Assembly: GCA_016935885.1 (NCBI GenBank)
Contig: JAFGQA010000154.1
Span: 6,770-70,769 of the forward strand
Source: Phycisphaerae bacterium
GTDB lineage: Bacteria; Planctomycetota; Phycisphaerae; UBA1845; UTPLA1
Reading direction: 5' to 3'
Length of the DNA: 64,000 nucleotides
A program made the position numbers and the translations under genes. Positions 53,657-60,631 of this stretch are shown here, in pieces. Positions within the stretch are counted from its first letter, which is position 1. Every line of letters starts with the position of its first letter. The notes beneath the pieces were generated by a model that was not told the origin of the DNA, ran no database searches, and was given only the letters and a program-made list of their open reading frames with translations.

Positions 53657-54778
53657 TCAGTGAGCACGCGACGCCTGGCATGATCGGTGCGCGGCTAGCC
53701 TCGTTGGCCTCACAGCCTTGGCCTCACGGTCCTGCAACGCTCGCAGAACGAGGGATGGTATCTTCTCCGGCGAGGCGGTGTGCTGGACTGCGTCCAGCTC
53801 GGCGGCGACCTTCGGCATGCCGTAGACGACGCAACTCCCCTTGTCCTGAGCAATCGTGATGGCACCCGCCTTTCGCATATTGAGCAGTCCCTTGGCTCCG
53901 TCGGCGCCCATTCCCGTCAGAAGGATGCCCACCGCCTGTTGTCTTGCCACGCTGGCGACAGCGTCGAACAGAACGTCAACGCTGGGACAGTGCCGGTTGA
54001 CCAGTTCGCTTGTGCCGTATTGCGTCTGCCATCTTCCGGCGACGGTGCGCACCGTCATCTGAATCCCGCCACGCGCCAGATACGCCTTGCCTGGACTGAG
54101 AACGTCACCGCCCACGGCCTCGCTGACGGCCAGCGGGCTGAATTGATCCAATCGCCCGGCGAAGGACTTCGTGAAGCCCTCGGGCATATGCTGCACGATG
54201 GCTACGGGCGGGAAGTCGGCCGGGACGTGCGATAACAAGTTCTTGATCGCCTCCGTACCACCGGTCGAGGCACCTATGGCAACCAGATAGCGCGCGGGAT
54301 TGAGCCCGGCCCCGCGGCAAGACATCGGTGCGGCCGCGGCGCTCGGGGGGGTCGGAGGTGACCGTCTGATAGCGATGGCCGCGGCGCGGATCTTGTCGGC
54401 AAGCTCCACCGCCAGGCGACCGAGGGCTTGGCTACCACCGGTGGCAGGTTTGGCCACCATCTCGACAGCGCCAAGCTCAATGGCCTTCAGGGCCCCCTGG
54501 CCGTTGACCATCGATGAGCCGCTGCACATGATGACGGGAACGGGGTAGTACACCATGAGTTTCTTGAGGAAGGTGATCCCGTCCATCCGCGGCATCTCAA
54601 TATCGAGGAGGATGACGTCCGGTCGCGTCTTGATGATGAGTTCTCGGGCCTCAAAGGGGTCCTTTGCTCCGCCAACGACAGTGATGCCGTCTTCGCCCGA
54701 CAGCACGCGGCGGAAGATGGTCCGCACCATGGGCGAGTCGTCGACAATGAGGACTTTGATCGGCCCCTTTACCCTCAC
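53657..54778 (-). CDS. cheB: Chemotaxis response regulator-methylesterase CheB
   Basis: A 373-residue enzyme: receiver with D59 (VILLDIEMP) and KPATGG linker, then a CheB methylesterase domain with S171 (AIGASTGGTEAI), H197 (IVQHMPEGFT) and D293 (GMGADGAKG), the full triad. It removes methyl groups from receptor glutamates, and amides where CheD does not. Last gene of the che run, 200 bases after cheR with a word-repeat stretch between. Confidence 0.95.
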   Translation of the reverse strand: MRVKGPIKVLIVDDSPMVRTIFRRVLSGEDGITVVGGAKDPFEARELIIKTRPDVILLDIEMPRMDGITFLKKLMVYYPVPVIMCSGSSMVNGQGALKAIELGAVEMVAKPATGGSQALGRLAVELADKIRAAAIAIRRSPPTPPSAAAAPMSCRGAGLNPARYLVAIGASTGGTEAIKNLLSHVPADFPPVAIVQHMPEGFTKSFAGRLDQFSPLAVSEAVGGDVLSPGKAYLARGGIQMTVRTVAGRWQTQYGTSELVNRHCPSVDVLFDAVASVARQQAVGILLTGMGADGAKGLLNMRKAGAITIAQDKGSCVVYGMPKVAAELDAVQHTASPEKIPSLVLRALQDREAKAVRPTRLAAHRSCQASRAH

Positions 54779-54979
54779 ATCAGGCTCCCAGTTGTGCGGC
54801 TCCGTGTGCCGCTCGTCTTGAGCAAACCGCTGGTTCGAGGACCCAAGCGGGAATCACGCAAGCGGGTGATTCGAGCCCGTCGAGCCCGTCGAATCCGATG
54901 AACCCATTACACGTCTCAGTTTTTCCGATTTGAGCCTTCACGATTTCTCCGATCGTTTCTCTCGTGATCCGTCCATTTG

Positions 54980-55840
54980 TCAATCCTTCCGGTAGACCGT
55001 GGGCTCGACGTAGGAGAGCGGATGGTCTATGCCATTGAGGCTCTCCGAGTGACCGATCAGCAGGTAGCCTCCCTTGTGCAACTGGGCGGCGTACTTGTTG
55101 ACCAATGTGATCCTGGTGGCCTGATCGAAGTAGATCATCACGTTGCGGCAGAAGATAACGTGAAACCCGTGGCGAAAGGGAAAGGTCTTCGCCATGAGAT
55201 TGAATCTCGTGAACGTGATGGCACGACGAAGCTCCGGGACCAATTGGAAGAACACTTGACCGTCGTGTTTTACCTTCGTTAGATAGTGATTCTTGTATTC
55301 GGCGGGGACCGTACCAACGCGATGGGTCTCGTAGAGTCCGAGTTTGGCCTTGCTGAGCATTCGAACGGACAGGTCGGTTGCAAGGACTTTCAAGTCGATG
55401 CGCTGGGCGTTGGAGTGGTTCGCCAGGGCGTCGTGCGCCACCATGACGATGGAGTGAGGCTCCTCGCCGCTGGAGCAGCCGGCGCTCCAAATCCGCAGGG
55501 TGGTGTTCCTCGCCCGCCAGCTCTTGTCATTGATCCATTCCTTGATGGTCTTACGCAGCAGGTTGAAGTGATGGATCTCTCGAAACAGGTGAGTAGTGTT
55601 CGTCGAGATGGCGTCCAGGAGGCTGCACAGCTCTTCGCCAGTGGGGTCGTTCTCAACGTGGTTGTAGTATTCTCGGAAGGATCTGAATCCGCCGGTGCGG
55701 ACCCGTTTGCCTAACCTGGCGCGGACCAACTGCATCTTCTTGTCGCCGAGGTTGATGCCGCTCTTGGCGTAAACCAAACGGCGAATGAGTTCGTATTCCT
55801 TCGTGGTGAGGTCCTTGACTTCTGCAACTTCGGTTTCCAC
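54980..55840 (-). CDS. cheR: Chemotaxis protein methyltransferase CheR
   Basis: A 286-residue SAM-dependent methyltransferase that methylates receptor glutamates. An all-alpha N-terminal domain (LTTKEYELIRRLVYAKSGINLGDKK) is followed by the SAM-binding IWSAGCSSGEEPHSI, ATDLSVRMLSKA and FCRNVMIYFD. The GTG at 55840 lies six bases after AAAGGAG; a TTG at 55873 extends it without a better ribosome site. It follows cheX by 43 bases; no receptor gene is in the window. Confidence 0.93.
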   Translation of the reverse strand: METEVAEVKDLTTKEYELIRRLVYAKSGINLGDKKMQLVRARLGKRVRTGGFRSFREYYNHVENDPTGEELCSLLDAISTNTTHLFREIHHFNLLRKTIKEWINDKSWRARNTTLRIWSAGCSSGEEPHSIVMVAHDALANHSNAQRIDLKVLATDLSVRMLSKAKLGLYETHRVGTVPAEYKNHYLTKVKHDGQVFFQLVPELRRAITFTRFNLMAKTFPFRHGFHVIFCRNVMIYFDQATRITLVNKYAAQLHKGGYLLIGHSESLNGIDHPLSYVEPTVYRKD

Positions 55841-55883
55841 CACGATCTCCTTTCCCCGAACCCCTGTCCACAATCCCTAACCG

Positions 55884-56468
55884 TCAATCCCCAGTTGTCA
55901 AGGCCAATTGGATGACATGTCCGTCGACGCACAAGGTGGACGATTCTGAATCGTCGCTCGCCCCCAGGTTGGGCGCTTCGGGCAGTTCACGGATCTGGGG
56001 GATGGTCAGGTCAAAAACCTCGTTGGAACCGTGTATCGCGGTCACGAGCTGACCACAGATGATGTTCATGAACTCCTTGACGGCGTCTTTGGCCTTCGCC
56101 TCGGCGTCTTCGTCCTGAGGGTCGATCCCCAGGAGGTTGGCGGCGAGCAGGATTGAGAAATCCGAACTGCAGCGGAATCGCAACGTTCCTTCGCGGTCGC
56201 GGGACGGTGCCGATTCGCGGCGGGACGGTGCCGATTGCGCTGCTGGTGCGAGATTCCCTTCTCGCACCCACTCCGCCGATTGGCGATCGTTGATCGCTGA
56301 TCGCTGACCGCTGTAAGTGATGGTGGTCTCCAGCCACAGATCGCCGGTCGATGGCTCGGGCCGCTCCTCGTCCGTAAACATGAACGCCAAGTTGGCGAGC
56401 ACGTCAGAAAAGATCGTCGTCAGCGTCGTCAGCGTCGTCGGCGTTGCCGTCTTCTGATCCTGCATCAT
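55884..56468 (-). CDS. cheX: CheX-type CheY-P phosphatase
   Basis: A 194-residue CheC/CheX family protein. The domain shows FSDVLANLAFMFTDEE and KAKDAVKEFMNIICGQLVTAIHG with the catalytic ExxN (E132, N135), and a C-terminal VIQLALTT strand. It should dephosphorylate CheY-P. The ATGATG start at 56468 has GGAG upstream and lies inside the end of cheY, a 65-base overlap; no alternative start retains the first helix. Residues about 55-98 (SAEWVREGNLAPAAQSAPS and on) are encoded by in-frame repeats and split the domain. Confidence 0.85.
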   Translation of the reverse strand: MMQDQKTATPTTLTTLTTIFSDVLANLAFMFTDEERPEPSTGDLWLETTITYSGQRSAINDRQSAEWVREGNLAPAAQSAPSRRESAPSRDREGTLRFRCSSDFSILLAANLLGIDPQDEDAEAKAKDAVKEFMNIICGQLVTAIHGSNEVFDLTIPQIRELPEAPNLGASDDSESSTLCVDGHVIQLALTTGD

Positions 56469-56847
56469 CTTTCACTCCCAGCAAGGGTTTGAGTACGTCA
56501 CGCAGTTGTTCGGGCTGGAAGGGCTTGCGGATGTACCCGAACGCTCCGGAGCCCTCGAGTTGCTCGATCCGCTCCTTGCTACCCTCGGTTGACACGATAA
56601 CGATGGGGATGTTTCTGAGCCGCGGGTTGGATTTCATGCGAGTGAGCAGTTGGATGCCGTTCATCGTGGGCATGTTGATGTCCACGAGCATGGCCGCCAC
56701 GGCGTGGTCTTTGAGTTGAGCAAGGGCCTGTATGCCGTTAGAGGCTTCGAAGACTGTCCCGAGGTCCAGACCGGCCATCCTCATGGTCTTCTTGACCATC
56801 TGTCGGATGGTTGCCGAGTCGTCCACGATCAAAACATCCTGAGACAT
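56404..56847 (-). CDS. cheY: Chemotaxis response regulator CheY
   Basis: A 147-residue receiver: LIVDDSATIRQM, D56 (MLVDINMPTMNG), IVSTEGSKERI, and FGYIRKPFQPEQ. The start at 56847 follows TAGGAGC. An acidic Asp/Ala tail (about residues 127-147) lies in the overlap with cheX and is unusual for CheY. In this operon it carries the phosphate from CheA; the output partner (flagellar motor or pilus ATPase) is not visible. Given the T4P/T2SS cluster 35 kb away, a pilus target is possible. Confidence 0.92.
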   Translation of the reverse strand: MSQDVLIVDDSATIRQMVKKTMRMAGLDLGTVFEASNGIQALAQLKDHAVAAMLVDINMPTMNGIQLLTRMKSNPRLRNIPIVIVSTEGSKERIEQLEGSGAFGYIRKPFQPEQLRDVLKPLLGVKDDAGSEDGNADDADDADDDLF

Positions 56848-56857
56848 CGTTCTGCTC

Positions 56858-57781
56858 CTACGTGGCGACACGTGCCTTGCTTTGGTTACGCGCCGTGGCG
56901 GTGGTGCCCGGCGTGGCGGTAGTGGTGGCGTCGTCAAACAATTGCTCGACGCGTTTCAGTTCAGACAGCATCTGTGCCCCGATTATCTCCAGATCGCTTT
57001 CACGGAGACCGTGCCGCTCCATTGCGGCGCTGTCCGCGCGGCAGTAGAGGCCGTCCTCACCCAACCCGATCCCAAAGAGGAGACAGACGCAATTCGCCAC
57101 ATGGACGATGTCCACGAGGGGATCGGTCGGGTCGAGATCTCCCGGATCGTGATGGAATCTGATGCACCGAATGATGGGTTCCGGCAATTCCCACATCTCG
57201 GCGATCTTTCCGCCGATCTCCTGGTGCGCGAATCCTAGAACCTGCTGTTCTGCCTCCGCGAAAGACAATCTTTCTTCGTTGACGCGTCGCACGATCTCGC
57301 TGAAGTCCTCTGCGACGTACTCGTTCAGCACGACCTTTCCGATGTCGTGCAGCAGACTCGCAGTGAAGACCAGGTTGACGTTGGACTTCTCGATCCGCTG
57401 AGCGATCACGGAGGCCGCCAGTGCCACCGCCACGGAGTGCTTCCAGAGGATGCCCGGCTCCAACCCATAGCCGCCCTGCTCTCGCGCGAGGAGCGAGTTG
57501 GTGTGTACGGACATGACAAGCTGCAGGACCTTCACGGTGCCGAGGCAGAGCATGGCATCGTTGAGCGAGGTAACGGTGCGCGACAGTCCGAAGTACGCGG
57601 AGTTGCAGAGCCGCAGCACTTCGCCGGTCACGGCCTGGTCATACTTGATGGTCTCAACGATGTCCTCGACGGTGCTGCGAGGATCGTTGATGACGTTCAT
57701 GAGCTTCACGGCCGTGCCGGGCAGGGGCGGCAACATCCCGACCTTCTTGAGGATTTCCTTGGCGCTATTCGCAGTAGTCAC
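56858..57781 (-). CDS. HDOD-domain protein
   Basis: A 307-residue HDOD protein (MLPPLPGTAVKLMNVINDP; VLRLCNSAYFGLSRTVTSLNDAMLCLG; ASLLHDIGKVVLNEY; FHHDPGDLDP). HDOD proteins regulate signalling and are common in chemotaxis operons. The ATG overlaps the cheD stop (ATGA). The C-terminal stretch is low-complexity Thr/Ala. It is a second HDOD in this window, here without a kinase. Confidence 0.88.
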   Translation of the reverse strand: MTTANSAKEILKKVGMLPPLPGTAVKLMNVINDPRSTVEDIVETIKYDQAVTGEVLRLCNSAYFGLSRTVTSLNDAMLCLGTVKVLQLVMSVHTNSLLAREQGGYGLEPGILWKHSVAVALAASVIAQRIEKSNVNLVFTASLLHDIGKVVLNEYVAEDFSEIVRRVNEERLSFAEAEQQVLGFAHQEIGGKIAEMWELPEPIIRCIRFHHDPGDLDPTDPLVDIVHVANCVCLLFGIGLGEDGLYCRADSAAMERHGLRESDLEIIGAQMLSELKRVEQLFDDATTTATPGTTATARNQSKARVAT

Positions 57782-58254
57782 AACTCGACCTCCTTGTTGC
57801 GGGATTTCAGGGTGACCCGGCCGGTGCCCACCTCGAGGCGTATTGTGCGGCTGATGGAGCCCCCAACGTGTTCAGCATCGATCAGGATGCCGTTCTTCCA
57901 GAAGATCTTGCGGAGCATGACGTAGTTTCTTTTTCCGATGTTGAAAGTGCCTTTGTCGTCGAGGAGTTGCGACCCCCCGGCGACCTTGACCACCATCCGC
58001 TTCTTGGCGGCCCCGAGTTCATAGGCTGCGCGAAACAGGGCGGGCACGCCGGTGTTCGCAAACATCGCGGGATTGGACTTGCCCTTCGCGGACGAAACAG
58101 AGGAGTCGGGCAACATGTAATGGATCATGCCTCCAACTCTGACCTCGGGGTCCCAAATCGTTACGCCGATGCAGCTTCCGAGCGAGTAGGTGATCAAGCG
58201 GTCCTGCGGGTCGGCCGATACCTTGAGGTCCGCGATGTCAACAACATGATCCAT
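57778..58254 (-). CDS. cheD: Chemoreceptor glutamine deamidase CheD
   Basis: A predicted 158-residue CheD: ITYSLGSC28IGVTIWDPEVRVGGMIH45YMLP with the catalytic Cys-His pair, then GSQLLDDKGTFNIGKRNYVMLRKIFWKNGI. It deamidates receptor glutamines and interacts with CheC-type phosphatases, here CheX. The ATG at 58254 is preceded by GGACG; the longer frame to 58317 adds residues encoded by a word-repeat array. Confidence 0.92.
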   Translation of the reverse strand: MDHVVDIADLKVSADPQDRLITYSLGSCIGVTIWDPEVRVGGMIHYMLPDSSVSSAKGKSNPAMFANTGVPALFRAAYELGAAKKRMVVKVAGGSQLLDDKGTFNIGKRNYVMLRKIFWKNGILIDAEHVGGSISRTIRLEVGTGRVTLKSRNKEVEL

Positions 58255-58261
58255 AATTCGT

Positions 58262-58345
58262 CCGGAAGGATGAAGGATCAAGGATGAAGAATGAAAACGG
58301 CAAGGCCGAAGCCTCATCCTTCATCTTTCAACCTTCATCCTTGCG
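58262..58345. repeat. Short-word repeat array at the FapA-like stop
   Basis: AAGGATGAAGG words (58262-58285) and inverse CCTTCATCCTT words (58316-58345) flank about 30 bases. The TGA stop of the FapA-like gene (58323-58321) lies within the array. Confidence 0.6.
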
Positions 58346-59820
58346 CCCGCGTCCTCAACAGCCTTGTCGTCCACAACGTTGGCACTCTTGAGTACCGTAA
58401 CGGACCCGCTGGCCTCGCTGACGGCCACAAACTCGGTCACGCTTTCGATCTTGCGCTTCTCGATCTTGACGGGACCCTTGAGCTCGTTCTGAAAGACGAC
58501 GTGTCGGCGTCCGATTCTGATGCGAGCACCGGGATGGATAATCTTTGAAACACGCACGACTGGCGGCTTGGTCGCGCGCGCCTCTTCTACCATTTGGTCC
58601 CGCTGGGCCCCAGTCTTGGAGATCTCATCCGCCATTGCGTCGGCCGTGAAGAGCAGCTCCGTCGCACGCTCCTTCTGCTCTGGCGTCAGGCGCTTCAGAT
58701 TGGCCATCAGTGGTTGCACGGACGTGCGGATGCGCTCGACGGTCTTGAGCTTGGCCTTCGTTTCTTCATCCATTCGCTCGGCTTCAGCCAACACGCCTGG
58801 ATGAATGCCGACGACGATGCTTGTGTGGACACCCGTCTCGGTGCCCAGAATGGCGATCTCGGCTCCCTCCTTGGCGTACACCTCTCCACCGATCACCGCG
58901 CCGTGAGATACGAAGGCCGTGCCTTCACAATGGATGCGGCTGTTCATGATCTCTTTGGCTATCGTGACATCCCCACCGGCCTTCAGATCGGCCTCCTCGG
59001 CAAACCGGGCCGTGATGCGCCCGCCGGCCCTCACGGAGCCTTTGTCACGGCCGATGATTCCCCCGCGGACGACGACATCGCCATCCGCCTCGACCTCAGC
59101 CGCCTGGATTGCGCCGCGCACGCTGATGCACTTCTTGGCTCTGACCTTGAATTGATCGAGGATCGTGCCCGTGATGCTCACGTCGATGGAGGCATCGATG
59201 TTTCCACAGTCAAAGTCGACGTCGCCGCGAACCGCGAACACTTCGCTGATCGACAGCGCGTTGGCCTCATAGACGATCTTGCCGGCGACATTGGCGACAA
59301 CCGTCGACGGATCGTCGTCGGCTAACCTGACGGTCGAGTCGAGCTGAACTTCGGTGGGCTGGTGTGCCGGCTCCAGGATCTTGCCACGGACATCGACGCC
59401 ATTCCTGCCGCGCTTGGCAGGAGTGATTGTGCCAATGGGCGTGTTCTCCTCAACCGTAATGATCGTATTGAATGCGTGGTAGTCGATGCGGCCATCTTCT
59501 CCCGGATCGTGCCCCTGCGAGTTGAACGACTCGTGCAGGACGAATTCTCCATCTCGCCCTTCGACGGGCGGTTCACCCTCCGCAATCAGGAATCTCTCCG
59601 ATTTGTCCTCAACACTCTGAATCCAGGAGAGGAAGCCGGCAACCCGCTCGCGAACGCGATCGTCGACGGCGACGTCGGCCTCCTTGAGAGCAGCGACGAT
59701 CTCATCTTCGGTCAAGGGCTCCGGATCGCCTGGATCGCTGAGGCGGATCCGCGCCTGCATGTGGTCGTCGGACACCTCAACGACGAGTCTTAGTAGCTTG
59801 TTGTCGCTGGCCTGTTGCAT
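58321..59820 (-). CDS. FapA-like DUF342 protein
   Basis: A 499-residue FapA/DUF342 protein with the typical RGDVDFDCGNIDASIDVSI and a right-handed beta-helix of short hydrophobic repeats (VRGAIQAAEVEADGDVVVRG; VSHGAVIGGEVYAKEGAEI), then a coiled-coil (MDEETKAKLKTVERIRTSV) and a small C-terminal domain. FapA proteins bind polymerising signal or division proteins in Vibrio; the family is often found with che or flagellar genes. The start gives a normal length. It lies between cheW and cheD. Confidence 0.87.
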   Translation of the reverse strand: MQQASDNKLLRLVVEVSDDHMQARIRLSDPGDPEPLTEDEIVAALKEADVAVDDRVRERVAGFLSWIQSVEDKSERFLIAEGEPPVEGRDGEFVLHESFNSQGHDPGEDGRIDYHAFNTIITVEENTPIGTITPAKRGRNGVDVRGKILEPAHQPTEVQLDSTVRLADDDPSTVVANVAGKIVYEANALSISEVFAVRGDVDFDCGNIDASIDVSITGTILDQFKVRAKKCISVRGAIQAAEVEADGDVVVRGGIIGRDKGSVRAGGRITARFAEEADLKAGGDVTIAKEIMNSRIHCEGTAFVSHGAVIGGEVYAKEGAEIAILGTETGVHTSIVVGIHPGVLAEAERMDEETKAKLKTVERIRTSVQPLMANLKRLTPEQKERATELLFTADAMADEISKTGAQRDQMVEEARATKPPVVRVSKIIHPGARIRIGRRHVVFQNELKGPVKIEKRKIESVTEFVAVSEASGSVTVLKSANVVDDKAVEDAGARMKVER

Positions 59821-59953
59821 AACAACGTTCTCTGCTCGCGTCCCGACTGGGCCTTCTCCATGTCACGGGACGTGCTCCGGCCACCGGCGCCAGGAGCACG
59901 CACGCCCTTGTGCCAGTCTTCGCGTTGGGCTCAGTTGGACCGCTAAGAAGCTG

Positions 59954-59995
59954 TTTCAGAACCCTTTCAGAACCCTTTCAGGACCCTTTCAGGAC
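59954..59995. repeat. Tandem 11-bp repeat, nearly four copies
   Basis: TTTCAGAACCC occurs at 59954-59964 and 59965-59975, then TTTCAGGACCC at 59976-59986 and a partial copy to 59995, in the gap between cheW and the FapA-like gene (59821-60091). The rest of the gap shows no gene. Confidence 0.75.
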
Positions 59996-60091
59996 GCCAT
60001 GTGGCACCGGCGTCAGAATCTTGATGAATGATCCTCTGGGCATTCTCTCGCTTGTCTCCACAGGCCAAATGCCACAGTCCTAAAGCAGCTT

Positions 60092-60619
60092 CTAAAGCTC
60101 CACCGCCTCGTGAATCTCCACGAGTTCTTCCGACGTCAGTACCTTGTCAATGTCCAGCAGGATCTTCACGTCGTCCTTCACTTTGCCCATGCCGAGGATG
60201 AAGCTCGTGTCCGTGCTCGATCCAAGGTCCGGCGATGGTTCAATACTGGCCGCAGGGATGTCGTGTACCTCTTGGACCGTGTCCACGATGATCCCCATCA
60301 TCATGCCGACGTCCACGACGATGATGCAGGTCTGATCATTGTATTCCGTTCGCTGGAGCCCGAATTTCGATCGCAGGTCCACGACCGGGATGACCTTGCC
60401 GCGCAGATTGATCACGCCCTGAACGAAGTCAGGCGTCTGCGGCACCTTCGTGATGTCCATGATGCCGATGATCTCGCGGACCTTGAGGATCTCCAACCCG
60501 TATTCCTCGTCGTCCAGCAGGAACGTGAGGTACTTACCGCTGAGGTCGGCAATCGTTGTTGGCGCGCCGCTCGACTGTGCGTCGTGTACATCTTCGGGGG
60601 CTTCGATTGTCGCTTGCAT
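60092..60619 (-). CDS. cheW: Chemotaxis coupling protein CheW
   Basis: A 175-residue CheW: KYLTFLLDDEEYGLEILKVREIIGI, QGVINLRGKVIPVVDLRSKFG and IIVVDVGMMMGIIVDTVQEV. It couples receptors to CheA. It lies 12 bases after cheA. The stop is followed at once by a GCTTTAGAAGCTGCTTTAGG word pair. Confidence 0.95.
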   Translation of the reverse strand: MQATIEAPEDVHDAQSSGAPTTIADLSGKYLTFLLDDEEYGLEILKVREIIGIMDITKVPQTPDFVQGVINLRGKVIPVVDLRSKFGLQRTEYNDQTCIIVVDVGMMMGIIVDTVQEVHDIPAASIEPSPDLGSSTDTSFILGMGKVKDDVKILLDIDKVLTSEELVEIHEAVEL

Positions 60620-60631
60620 GTCTGTTTTCTC

